From assembly GCA_030247885.1 (NCBI GenBank), contig JAPDRO010000008.1:1054001-1118000 (forward strand): 64,000 nucleotides of DNA. The letters are read 5' to 3'. Made by a program: the position numbers and the translations under genes. Below are positions 1 through 10,788 of the stretch, in pieces. Origin of the DNA: Taxawa tesnikishii (nom. ined.) (taxonomy: Eukaryota > Ascomycota > Dothideomycetes > Dothideales). How positions within the stretch are numbered: position 1 is the stretch's first letter; each line of letters opens with the position of its first letter. The notes below the pieces were generated by a model. The model searched no databases. It was given only the letters and a program-made list of their open reading frames with translations, and was not told the DNA's origin.

Positions 1-1131
1 GAGTTCCCAAAATAGGCCTTGCTCTACTGGCCTCAATGCCAAGGGGACACCTCTAGTGCCGAAGGGAAACGTAACAACGAAGCAGGTGATTTTTTTGTAG
101 AAACGATCTCGACTTGCAACACTAGCTTGCCATCATCACAGACGCTGTCAATGCCCAATTCACATCGACCGTCTTAATGTGGGATGATCGCCGTACGAGA
201 CTGCACGTCTGTGGACCACCATCGTCAATGATCAGCTCACGCATCTCCGGACCTTGAGCTGTGTTACAGAACCACACCACCTCTACAGCATACTGTTGAT
301 GTGAACCTTCAAGCATTGGAAGCGCAGGCATTCAAGCAAGGGCAAAGCACGTCAGCACGCAACTGCTCAGCTTGACCCATCTACTGGCGGAAGAACTAAA
401 CAACATCGTGAAGTGTGAAGCAGGATAGCGCTATAGCGGCTCGGAAAAGAGGGTTCAGTCGTCCGCGCTTACATTAGCCTGCTTCCACATTGGGCTTTGC
501 AGCTGTCCTGATGCCATTGCCAGCATATTGACAAGAAGGTTGAGCATAGACGCTTTACCTAAAGCGTTGACCATCAGCCGTGTCCGGTTTGACTCGCCCA
601 GTGACATCTGCTCACTGACAAGTCAGCGCCGCTAATGTACCTACAAAGCCGCAACAGGAAACGTGGAACGAGAATGGAACCTCTACTAGTGCCTGATTGA
701 TCGCTTCATATCCGGTTCATGACCCTTGAGTTCCCCAGCGCCTCTGAGTCTCCACCGGCCGCCATGGGTCTGAAGTATCGCATGCCTATGCTTGTTAACG
801 AGGTGTATCCTTGTGCCGTGTCCAAGATCAGGGTCAGTCGCTCTCGCCGAGCGCCTCTATGCCTCTCTCCGCATGCATACTAGACGTGCCGTGCGACGGA
901 CGCCCTGGACGAGTATGCATATGCTGTGTTCTCAACGACAAGGCTCGCTTTGCAGGGATTTGACTTTATTGACGAAAAGCCCTTCAGTCGAAGATTGATA
1001 AAGAGCCCATCCCTTCGTTGGGAAAGAAGGTCAGCAGCTCCGAGACCTCGAAGGAGTATCAGAGAAGTACACATTCGCTCCATACACTCGTTCTATTGTT
1101 CTACCACATTCCTGTTCCTCTCCAGCCCATC
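1..1131. other. Upstream region without a recognisable gene
   Basis: I see no convincing coding region, RNA gene or repeat here. The short open frames lack splice context and any protein family resemblance. The last few hundred bases presumably hold the promoter and 5' leader of the mucin-like gene that starts at 1132; a pyrimidine-rich stretch lies just before its ATG. Confidence 0.5.
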
Positions 1132-4100
1132 ATGGCTCCCTACCTGAAGATCTTCGCTTTGTTCCTGGCATTGACAGCCAATAGCCCTGGAAGTCATGCT
1201 TTACCCCTGGATGGGCGTTCGGCCTGCGAGCTGATCAACGGCGTCTCTGACCGCCTGCAGGACCCTGTTCTTGCTGCAAGGGCCAGCAGTCTCTGCAGCG
1301 CGTACCTTCCGCCCACGGAAACAGTTGTTGCACCGTGGTAAGTCACGTGTCCCGGTTGTTCTTGCTGTATCTCACATTCAATGTAGCGCCGAGGCCACCA
1401 ACCATAAGAAAGGACTCAAAGTGAAGCGCCAAGAGGCCAATGCCGCCAAGGCTACTACGCCCGCTTCTACCGACGCTGCTGGTAAAACCAAGACCAACAA
1501 CGGCAATGATAACAAGACAAGCAAGACTAACAACGGCAACGACACCAAGAAACAGGTAGGCCGTGCGATGCGGCGTGAACTCATCCTACCTCCTAAGCTA
1601 ACGCACCGATAGAGCTCTACGTCGTCCACGAAGCAGACTTCAAGTGCCCAGAAGACCGCCAGCACTACCCCGAGCACCCAGAAGACTTCTAGCACTACGC
1701 AGCAGACTTCTAGCTCGCGGAAGACTTCCAGTACCACGCAGAAGACTTCCAGCACTACCCAGAAGACTTCCAGCACCACCCCGACCACGCAGAAGACTTC
1801 CAGTACTACCCAGAGCACTCTAAAAACCCCCAGTACCACCCCAAGCACTCAGAAGACTTCTAGCACCACCCACAGCACCCAAAAGACTTCTAGTACTACG
1901 CAGCAGACTTCTAGCTCGCAGAAGACTTCCAGTACTACTCAGAGCACGCAGAAGATTTCCAGCACTACCCACAAGATTTCTAGTACTACTTAGACCACTC
2001 AGAAGACAACGTCTTCCTCCAGCATTTCAACAACAAATTCACCGTCATCTCACAAAACAACGCTTTCTTCTAGCCAAAAGACCACGTCTCCATCCAGCCA
2101 GAAAACGACTTCCTCCAGCCAGAAAACTACGTCTTCTTCCAGCCAGAAGACCACGTCTCCGTCTACCCAGGAAACCACGTCCTCCAGCCAGAAGACCACG
2201 TCTCCATCTACCCAAAAACGACTTCATCTAGCCAGAAAACCACGTCTTCCTCCAGCCAGAAGACTACTTCCTCTAGCCAGAAAACGACTTCTTCTAGCCA
2301 GAAAACTACGCCTTCCTCCAGCCAAAAGACTACGTCTCCGTCTACCCAGAAAACGACGTCTTCTAGCCAGAAGACCACGTCTCCATCTAGCCAGAAGACC
2401 ACGTCTTCCTCCAGCCAGAAAACGACGTCCTCTAGCCAGAAAACGACTTCCTCTAGCCAGAAAACCACGACTTCTTCCAGCCAGAAGACCACGTCTCCAT
2501 CTAGCCAGAAAAGCACTTCCTCTAGCCAGAAAACCACTTCCTCCAGCCAGAAAACGACATCCTCTAGCCAGAAAACCACGTCTTCCTCCAGCCAGAAAAC
2601 CACGACTTCTTCCAGCCAGAAGACCACGTCTTCTTCTAGTCAGAAAACCACTTCCTCTACACAGAAAACGACTTCTCCATCTAGCCAGAAAACCACGTCT
2701 TCCTCTAGCCAGAAGACCACTTCCTCTAGCCAGAAGACCACGTCTCCATCGAGCCAGAAAACGACTTCTTCTAGCCAGAAAACTACGCCTTCCTCCAGCC
2801 AAAAGACTACGTCTCCGTCTACCCAGAAAACGACGTCTTCTAGCCAGAAGACCACGTCTCCATCTAGCCAGAAGACCACGTCTTCCTCCAGCCAGAAAAC
2901 GACGTCCTCTAGCCAGAAAACGACTTCCTCTAGCCAGAAAACCACGACTTCTTCCAGCCAGAAGACCACGTCTCCATCTAGCCAGAAGACCACGTCTTCC
3001 TCCAGCCAGAAAACGACGTCCTCTAGCCAGAAAACGACTTCCTCTAGCCAGAAAACCACGACTTCTTCCAGCCAGAAGACCACGTCTCCATCTAGCCAGA
3101 AAAGCACTTCCTCTAGCCAGAAAACCACTTCCTCCAGCCAGAAAACGACATCCTCTAGCCAGAAAACCACGTCTTCCTCCAGCCAGAAAACCACGACTTC
3201 TTCCAGCCAGAAGACCACGTCTCCATCTAGCCAGAAGACCACGTCTTCCTCCAGCCAGAAAACGACGTCCTCTAGCCAGAAAACGACTTCCTCTAGCCAG
3301 AAAACCACGACTTCTTCCAGCCAGAAGACCACGTCTCCATCTAGCCGGAAAAGCACTTCCTCTAGCCAGAAAACCACTTCCTCTAGCCAGAAAACGACTT
3401 CTTCCTCCAGCCAGAAAACCACGTCTCCATCTAGCCAGAAAACCACGTCTTCCTCCAGCCAAAAGACTACGTCTCCGTCTACCCAGAAAACCACGTCTTC
3501 TTCTAGTCAGAAAACCACTTCCTCTACACAGAAAACGACTTCTCCATCTAGCCAGAAAACCACGTCTTCCTCTAGCCAGAAGACCACTTCCTCTAGCCAG
3601 AAGACCACGTCTCCATCGAGCCAGAAAACGACTTCTTCCTCCAGCCAGAAAACCACGTCTCTATCGAGCCAGAAGACCACGTCTCCATCGAGCCAGAAGA
3701 CCACTTCCTCTAGCCAGAAGACCACGTCTCCGTCTACCCAGAAAACCACGTCCTCCAGCCAGAAAACGACTTCTTCTTCCAGCCAGAAGACCACGTCTCC
3801 GTCTACCCAGAAAACCACGTCCTCCAGCCAGAAAACGACTTCTTCCTCCAGTCAAAAGACCACGTCTTCCTCTAGCCAGAAAACCACGTCTTCTTCCAGC
3901 CAGAAGACTACGTCTTCATCTACCCAGAAAACGACGTCCTCCAGCCTGAAGACCACGCCTTCCTCTAGTCAGAAAACCACTTCTCCGTCTACCTGGAAAA
4001 CGAGCACGACATCCGCCCAGAAGACTTCCAGCACTACCCCTAGCACCCAAAAGACTTCCAGCACCACCTCAAGCACCCAGAAGGCTTCTAGTACTATATC

Positions 4101-4629
4101 AAGCACTCAGAAGCCCTCCAGTACTACCCACAGCACCCAGAAGACTTCTAGCACTACCCAGAGCACGCAGAAGACTTCCAGTACCACGCAGAAGACTTCC
4201 AGCACCACCCAAAAGACTTCTAGCACTACTCAGAAGCCGTCCACTACCACGCAGCAGACCTCCAGCACCCAGAAGTCGTCCAGCAACACTCAGAGCACCC
4301 AAAAGACTTCCAGTACTACCAAGTCGATGACCAGCAGCGTCAGCTCGACCAAATCCACCAGCTCGACGACCAAATCTTCTTCAAAGACGACTGTTTCTAC
4401 GACACAGTCGACAACCAAGAGTGTTCCATCGACGTCCAAAACCCCGGGCTCTACTACTTCCAGCAAGCCGTCGACGACTCAGTCGAAGACGACCGACACC
4501 ACCAACTCGTCGAAGGCTGGATCCACAACCTCTAAGGAGTCAAAGCCACCGACCACTCTAAGCACGATGACAAAGAGCAAGTCATCTGAGAAGGTGACAA
4601 CCACGGCCCCTGCAAAGACCACGGCTTAA
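1132..4629 (+). CDS. Secreted Ser/Thr/Lys-rich mucin-like protein, interrupted frame
   Basis: The ATG at 1132 opens with a clear signal peptide (MAPYLKIFALFLALTANS, cleavage near SHA-LP), followed by a short domain with three Cys (SACELI, SSLCSAY, VAPC). Two introns fit, 1338-1386 and 1556-1612, and keep the frame. From 1613 onward the protein is almost only Ser, Thr, Gln, Lys and Pro in units such as KTTSSSSQ and KTSSTTQ, a composition expected to be heavily O-glycosylated. A cell-wall, mucilage or adhesion role is inferred. The frame meets TAG at 1991-1993 and loses one base near 2215 (CAAAAACG where sister units have CAGAAAACG). After that it stays open to the TAA at 4627-4629. Read through, it would encode about 1,130 residues. 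The breaks may be assembly errors in the repeat or real decay. No known domain covers the repeat, so the exact role is unknown. Confidence 0.6.
2040..4020 (+). repeat. Coding minisatellite of SSQKTT units with higher-order repeats
   Basis: The region is built from 15-24 bp variants of TCTAGCCAGAAAACCACG-like units encoding SSQKTTSS or SPSSQKTT. Longer blocks recur: the order of units at about 2380-2640 reappears at about 2860-3030, 2980-3200 and 3220-3420, so segments of roughly 120-350 bp have been copied as wholes. The flanks (about 1613-1990 and 4020-4320) use a different unit, KTSSTTQ, coded mostly with AAGACTTCC. The structure suggests unequal exchange or slippage within the gene. Copy number in the assembly may be unreliable. 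Confidence 0.8.
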
Positions 4630-4997
4630 TCTCCGCATAGCGTCTTCTAGCGTTGGAATCCTAATGACTAGTTAGACATCTTCACTAAGACAGAGTAGCC
4701 TGGGGTGAATGGACTTGATTAGGAAAGTTTTCCATGAGTTACGGTCATTCAACAGTCACTCCTTTGATGGATCTATGTTTCTTTAAATCTCTTTGCCCTC
4801 GATTTCTGCTAAGTTCTGTGAAACGTGAAACGGGAGGATCGTACATTAGGGAGAATTTCATACCGACTCGGCTTCAACACTCCTTTGTCTGTCATGATAA
4901 GCAACGTGAACATGTATCTGAACACAGAATACTACATTTACACATCTTTGTACCATATGCCGATCTTTCGCAACCGAGCGCGAAGTTCAATCTATCG
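4630..4997. other. 3' flank of the mucin-like gene
   Basis: This stretch holds the presumed 3' UTR and terminator region of the upstream gene, then unique sequence up to the transposon. I see no gene. Confidence 0.4.
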
Positions 4998-4999
4998 TA

Positions 5000-5043
5000 A
5001 CGTAAACCGCGGGGTAATGCACCAGACGGGGTAATGCACCACC
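5000..5043 (+). repeat. Left terminal inverted repeat
   Basis: This matches the reverse complement of 6804-6847 at all but a few inner positions. Inside it the word GGGGTAATGCACC occurs twice, so each TIR holds a short direct repeat, a plausible double binding site for transposase. Confidence 0.9.
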
Positions 5044-5070
5044 GAAACGCGCGCTTCTTGGATTTAACTA

Positions 5071-6761
5071 CTATCTACGAACCGCGACAACGATACAGTC
5101 AGAATCTAAGTCGCTACATATACTTTCAGGCACTTTATCTTCCTCATCCTTAAGCACTTCCTTAATTGCACGCTTACGTGGTCGTCCACGTGGCTTTTTA
5201 GCGGCCGAATCCGCTTCCGCTACCTTCGCTATCTTAAGTACTTCTTAAGTACTAAATACGAACCTTCCCTTTAATGCGACTCGCTTGCCCTTCTTTCGAG
5301 TCTTTCGCATGTTAAGAAGCTCCTACTACTCTTTTAGTTACTTCCGTAAGGTAACGTTCTTACTATACGTTATTTTAGTAAAGCGACTTATTTACTTTAT
5401 ATAGCGCTTTATTAAAAAGGTAAGTCCTACGTAGCTTTAATAGCTAAGTTAAGCGCTACGTTTACTTCGCGTAGCTTAGTCCTATCTAGTAGTAAGCTAT
5501 CGAGTAGCGAAAGGTTTAAATTAAGTTATTATAAAAGTATATAAGGTTATTAATTTACTAAAGTTAACTTTATAAGTAGCTTATTAAGTACTATTATAAG
5601 ACTTAAAAGCTAAAGGCTAGCGCCTTTTTATCTACTAAGAATATTATATCTAGTAAGCGCTTTATTTCTTACTCGGATATATATTTCTATCTATTTTACG
5701 CGTAATATATAGCTAAAATTAACTCGTAGGGTAGCGTTAATCTTTAAAGTTAATACGTACTTTAGTAGTATAAATACCTTAATATTAAGTAGCTAGAGTA
5801 TATATAAATAGTAAGGTAATAAGATAAGTAAGTCGATTATATTTTCTATATAAAAGGCGATTACTTTCGCTATTATATAGCTACTATAACTATCTATAAT
5901 TAGTATTCTTTATATTATAAAGTCGTTAGGTTATATTAAGAGTTTAAAAATAATAATTAGTTACTATAAACTATAACTATTAAACGTTTAGCTACTACTA
6001 CTAGTCGAGAACCTTTAGTTTAAAGGCGTATATATAAGTACCTAGGTAGTATTAGTATACTTAGCCTTAAAGATAATTAAAGGTAATATAACTTCCTTAG
6101 TAATACTTATATACTCGATCGTAGTTATTTACTCTTAATAGCTTATAACTACCTTTTAGCTAAATATCTTATATACGTTAACGAGAGCTCTTAATAACTA
6201 GCTTACTTTAACTATAAAGCTAAACTCGTCTATATTATAAACGCGCTCTAAAGGATAGTTATATTCTATAAAAAGCTTTATTACTACGTTAAACTACCTC
6301 TTTATAGTATTATAACTTATTATATTAAAGTACGTACTATTAATCTAACGAGTCTAAATACTTATAATCTTTGGATAATAAGTCTTAAAGCGATTAAGTT
6401 AATACTTACTAATTAGTTAAGGAAATAGTAGTAGTTTCTTCGATAACTATATATATACGCGTTAAATTTCCTTAGCTATTTATATAACTAACGTAAGCGA
6501 AGTAAGAAAGTTAGTACGTATAAGACGTATAATTTATCGGACTAAGGTCTTCTCTTTCGCGTTCGAAAGGATTTGTTACGATTTACGCGCTATCGCGCGT
6601 AAAGTTTAGCTAGCTATACGATTATATAGAGTATAATAAGGTATACTAAACGTACGAGTAGTAGCTCGTATCTTCGTAAATTCCTTTTTATTTAAGGTAG
6701 AGATAGCGTTCTAGATATTAGCCTTAGTATAGGATAGTTTATTAGGCGTAAGAGTGTCCAT
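5071..6761 (-). pseudogene. Relic of a Fot1/pogo DDE transposase
   Basis: Reading the minus strand from 6761 gives a plausible N-terminus (MDTLTPNKLSYTKAN, then a stop where CAG is expected). Near the middle the segment VYNIDEFSF resembles the YN(M/I)DE motif that carries a catalytic acidic residue in DDE_1 transposases. The C-terminus contains an AT-hook-like KKPRGRPRKR followed by an acidic tail, ending at 5071-5073. Between them there are many stops, most explained by C-to-T change on one strand or the other, and the ends are not in one frame. The original length, about 560 residues, agrees with the 540-560 typical of Fot1-like proteins. Inactive. Confidence 0.75.
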
Positions 6762-6803
6762 TGCTTATAGTAGTAAGATTTGAAGGTAAGAAGGTCATGT
6801 TTT

Positions 6804-6847
6804 AGTGGTACACTACCCCGTCTGGTGCATTACCCCGCGGTTTACGT
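6804..6847 (-). repeat. Right terminal inverted repeat
   Basis: Reverse complement of the left TIR. Mismatches are only near its inner end (GTAGTGTACCA against GTAATGCACCA), which are C-to-T type changes. The TA duplication follows at 6848. Confidence 0.9.
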
Positions 6848-6849
6848 TA

Positions 6850-8734
6850 ACATTCCTCGGTTCAAATTACTAGAAAACGTAGAACGCATCGGAATTTCGT
6901 TCAGCTCTCTATCGTAAGCTGCTGTTCGATCACCCCGGTCCGGTGCTTGGAGTTTAGTACTCCTGGAAAAACATCATATCGATTACCCATTCTACCAATC
7001 AGCACGTCCTTCTCTACCTGCTCTCCATGGTCATGTACGTTGGCAATGTTGATCGCACGGTTAGAGATGGTGACTTAGTTGTTGCCGTTGCTGCAGCGTT
7101 TGGATGAAGGTGTAGATAGGATGCATGTACACGGACACTGAAAACCGCTCGGTCTGAAACCCGACAAAGCAGCCGCAGCGGATAAAGCCTCGCCTGCCTG
7201 CGCAATCGTACACAGAAGTCATCGGGAAATTTGCCCCTGACGCTGGAGCGATTGACGAGAGGACAAAGGAAATGGTTGAGTATACACTGAAGGAAGCAAC
7301 AGTGCGTCTACGTTTAAACACCAGGACAAGCCCAGGCTTGCCGGTCTACTAGAATATCGATGATGCGAACACCCTTGACAGTTCCACCGACGTCAAATTT
7401 GACGAGGCCGTCGATCTCGCAGACATTTACGCATCCCTTGTACTACAGTCAGACGCAGAGATTGGGGATTCTGCCTGCACCTATACCAGCGCTTGCTTGT
7501 GTACACCGGCCGCTGGTACCTGTTCTGTGCGCAACTGACCGACGCAAGGCGTGTCTTCTTCGACCGCCGCAACCCGGACGTTAAGGCCACTTACGACGCG
7601 GCAGAGCTGCGCAAGCAGATGGTGGAACTCAATTATCTCACCACTGGTGTCATCAATGCCCAGACCACCCAGATTGCGGAACTGTCGCGACGACCCGAGG
7701 AAGCCGCTCATCGCTGAATTTGTGTGTTAATCGCAGGAGTACAGAGCCTGCGATGCCGCTATCGTGCAACAACATAGCACACCGCCGATTACTTAGCAAG
7801 AGCTCGAGGAGCAGTGCGCGGACATCATCCGGCGCCTCTGGAGGAAAGCTTGCACACATGGAACAGGGAATCGAAGAATGTGATGGTTATACTGAAGTAT
7901 TCGGTACAGATCTTGCCTGCTTTGGACCCATTTACTATGTACATTCACTGTGTTTCTGGGTTTCAAAGCTTCAGATAGATTCACTACTCCGGTCAGGTGC
8001 TGGTTGTTATTTGAGGGATGGCGATGACAAGTGGACCATGCACAATGTAGCTATAGTGAATAGAAAGTCGAATGGCACGCGGCCGGCAGGCAGAACTTCT
8101 ATGTCGACGGGCGGCCTAGCACATGACTTGACCACGACTGCTCGTAGGAGTGTTGGAGGAGTGGTAATTGTTGTAGTATAAAGTATAGCAGTTGACGTAC
8201 GGCGGCGGTAGATGTCGGAGGAGCCAAGACCCCGCGAGATTAGATGGATTAGATATCTGAGGGCCGGCTAACTGAAAACCGAGCTCCGGCCATCGACTCC
8301 AGTTACCACAAGCACTACGCCTTTGACGGCGAAGCGATGCGATCCTAGAGGACGTGTTGTGTGCTTCAGAAGAGTTCGGAGCCGCGAGCTCACAAGTTGG
8401 ATGCATCTCTGGCCATCTGACATGTCCGCAACAGGCGAGAGGTTGCACTCCCCGCATGCTGACGGCTGCCCAACATCAATCCCTCATCTTCGACGTGTTA
8501 TAGCATGAACAGAGAGATCTTTGAGTGCCGGGCTAGCCATACTTGTGCTAGACTGCCTGCTACTCGGCTTTCGAACGGCCTCTTCTGATTCTTTCGTAAG
8601 CGTCGCACCCTGTACTCCGACTGTTCTACTCCATCCCGCTGCATAGCAAGTCTATGTTGCTTAGCCAAACAACATCTTGGATCACAAGAGCTCGTTTGAA
8701 CAAGTCGCTCTCCCTTAGATTGTCTTGCAAAAAC
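6850..8734. other. Mostly gene-poor stretch after the transposon
   Basis: Apart from the weak coding relic annotated at 7180-7717, I see no supported gene. Several short open frames overlap on both strands, but none has a credible start, splice pattern and family resemblance together. The final 200 bases are the likely promoter of the EEP phosphodiesterase gene. Confidence 0.4.
7180..7717 (+). pseudogene. Possible relic of an unidentified coding gene
   Basis: Three neighbouring pieces on the plus strand have protein-like composition. About 7190-7305 reads TEVIGKFAPDAGAIDERTKE. About 7353-7530 reads NTLDSSTDVKFDEAVDLADI. About 7500-7717 reads FFDRRNPDVKATYDAAELRK and ends with TGA. They lie in different frames. 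One junction looks like an intron (GTGCGT to CTACTAG); the other is a bare frame change. I do not recognise the family. It may be a decayed gene or chance. Confidence 0.25.
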
Positions 8735-10269
8735 ATGTCACATCCCGCTCTCGCGAATCTGGCCGCCATCTTGGACGCACCGCCAAAGACGCCCCCGTTT
8801 TCACCAAAGCCGCAGCATTGGTACGCCTTCTCATCGGGCTCATGGCAACCCGTACCTCCCTCTGAGGCTCCATATCAACAAGAGTCGTCCTCTGGTTCTC
8901 TTTCACTAAGGCTTTTGACCTGGAACATCGACATGCTGATACCCTTCGGACGGCCACGGATGCAACGAGCGCTTGAATATCTGTCCGAACTAGTTGCTAC
9001 TGATCCGAACAACCACTTCGCCTCTGAGTCAGGCGAGGTATCCACAGCACCACCAGGCGTCATCATTCTCCCAGAGGAAGTTCGTACTGTCCTTGAACAA
9101 ACAGTTCTCTCCATCGCGAATGGGGGCTTAAGTTTGGGGACCGCATTCGAGGAGCTGTCAAGGACAACGCGAAACTCTCCTCCCTCCCGGAGAATGACCC
9201 TCACAATCCCTATCATCACTGGAGCTTGGAGGAGCATAAGCATGGTCGCCGAACATCCATCGTTGATACGTCAGCAATCACGGCAAGCTCCATCCCGGCC
9301 GTAATCTGTCTTCAAGAAATGACACCTGATGACCTTCTTTTGATTCAAGAGACCCCTGGGTGCGTGAACGCTTTTACATTACGGACATCGATGAACGCAA
9401 CTGGGATGCCGGGTGGTATGGCACGACCACATTGATCGACCGCCGTCTTCCCGTTTCGAACTGCTTCCGTGTGCCCATGGAAAGCCGGTTCGGACGAGAC
9501 GGCCTATTCGTCGATATCCCTCTCGGCATCCACAACTCTGAGCCTCGCAGTACCTCGGACGGAGCGCCAGCATCGGAACCGGAAGACAACGTCCTCAGGA
9601 TCTGCAACGTGCACCTCGAATCCCTCGTCGCTAACCCACCACTTCGACCATCCCAACTCGCACTCGCGTCCTCGTATCTACAGAATCCCAGTCCCGCCGT
9701 ACCCTTCCCCTGCCTCTTGCTTCATCTCCCGGTTCCCAAGCTGCGAGACGAGGAAGCCCCCACATCGCCTCGGGCCTGATAACTGGCGACTTCAACGCCA
9801 TCCAGCCCTTCGACCGCACCCTCCACACCGACCTCAACCTCCGAGACGCTTACCTGTCGCTCGGGGCTCCGGAGAACCCCACCGGAAGGAATCCGGAACT
9901 CGAAGGCCCGGACCCGGGATTCACGTGGGGTTTCCAGTCTCCACCCGGCGAGGCGGAGAGGTATGGGTGCAGCCGCATGGACAAGATCATGATGTGCGGT
10001 GCTGCCAGGGCGAGGAGTCTGGTGAGGATCGGACGGGGGTGAAGGTGGGGGAGGAGAGCGTGGTCGAGGAGATGAGGGAGAAGGGCATGGAGGCTTGGGT
10101 CACGGATCACTTGGGTCTGGCGTGTTTGGTCGAGGTGGGAGGGGCCGGTGGAGAAGGCGTGGGGAAGGTGCAGAGGAGAAGTAAAGGGAAATCGAACTCA
10201 ACGGTCGGCTGGCATGCCGTTCTTCAACTGTCGCTGAGCTTTCAAAAGGGACGGCATTTTCACGGGTGA
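8735..10269 (+). CDS. TDP2-like endonuclease/exonuclease/phosphatase-family protein
   Basis: The protein shows the ordered motifs of the EEP superfamily closest to tyrosyl-DNA phosphodiesterase 2: LLTWNID near residue 67, VICLQEM, the stretch GTTTLIDRRLPV, RDGLFVDI, ICNVHLESL, GDFNAIQPFDR, GCSRMDKI and VTDHLGL near the C-terminus. TDP2-type enzymes cleave 5'-phosphotyrosyl bonds left by topoisomerase II. That role here is inferred. MSHPALANL at 8735 is preferred as start; 8654 is an in-frame alternative. The motifs fall in successive frames, each shifted by one missing base: around 9097-9130 (a small intron is not excluded), near 9357 (CCCTGGG where CCTTGGG would restore TPWVRERF), near 9690 and near 10037. 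All catalytic motifs are present once these are allowed for, so assembly error is more likely than decay. Confidence 0.75.
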
Positions 10270-10788
10270 ACTTTCGATGTTTATTACAGCTTTACCGCTC
10301 TCGTTCTTTTCCCTCCCGTTTCCATGCGCGGCGGTGGCGTGACATGCGATACGCCTGAACGCGCTGTCACACTCAGGCTTACCGGCCCTTACTAGCTCCA
10401 TTCTTTCAAACGCTCAAACCCCCTCTACCTGATTAGCTGCACAACGTCAATTAACCCGACCATCAGCGGCCTCTTGCTCAAGCTTACATGTTCGGAGACG
10501 CAGTGGTCCCACTGACAGGTACCGGTCTCGCGCTGGTCGTCGAAGTGGACGGGCTTCTTGAGCATCGTTGCCAAGCAATGTGCACCACAACACTGTACTA
10601 GCGGAGGCGGTACTTTACTGCAGGACGGAAGGAAGAAGAAAAGACTTGGTCCGTCTGAAACAGCGAAAAGACACTGGATGTATACCGGGATGATGAGGCT
10701 GTTCAAACTATGCTCTGCTACTCCAAGCATGGTAACATACTATGTATGCTGCGATATAGGTTCTTTTAAGCCCCAGCGACGCTCGATT

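Larger units (their letters stand above)
5000..6847 (-). mobile_element. Fot1/pogo-type DNA transposon, RIP-degraded
   Basis: The element is 1,848 bp long and bounded by near-perfect terminal inverted repeats of about 44 bp (ACGTAAACCGCGGGGTAATG at each end). TA is duplicated at 4998-4999 and 6848-6849. The TA target duplication, the length near 1.9 kb and a DDE-type transposase relic on the minus strand place it with Fot1/pogo elements of the Tc1/mariner superfamily. The interior is extremely A+T-rich with many TA steps, while the TIRs and the last 150 bp of the transposase region stay G+C-richer. That is what RIP would leave. Many CAG and CAA codons appear as TAG and TAA. It cannot encode its own transposase now, but the intact ends could in principle still be recognised by one supplied in trans (inference). 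Confidence 0.88.

Noticed and set aside
2208-3855. Long minus-strand open frames of up to about 410 residues (VVFWLEE-, RGFLAR-type repeats)
   Set aside because: They are the reverse complement of the KTTSSSSQ repeat. A repeat made of multiples of three bases stays open in several frames. There is no start context, signal or splice support.
2040-4020. Possible CRISPR-like array
   Set aside because: The repeats are coding, contiguous and without unique spacers, in a eukaryotic gene.
5100-6800. Mitochondrial or centromeric A+T-rich insertion
   Set aside because: TIRs, TA duplication and transposase remnants explain the A+T-rich block as a RIP-altered DNA transposon.
7720-8181. Plus-strand open frame of 153 residues
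   Set aside because: The composition is unlike a folded protein, there is no family resemblance, and a competing minus-strand frame overlaps it. It is probably non-coding.
9469-10269. Separate plus-strand gene of 266 residues overlapping the EEP gene
   Set aside because: Only its last part (VTDHLGLACLVEV) is coding. The rest is a shadow frame of the EEP motifs in neighbouring phases.
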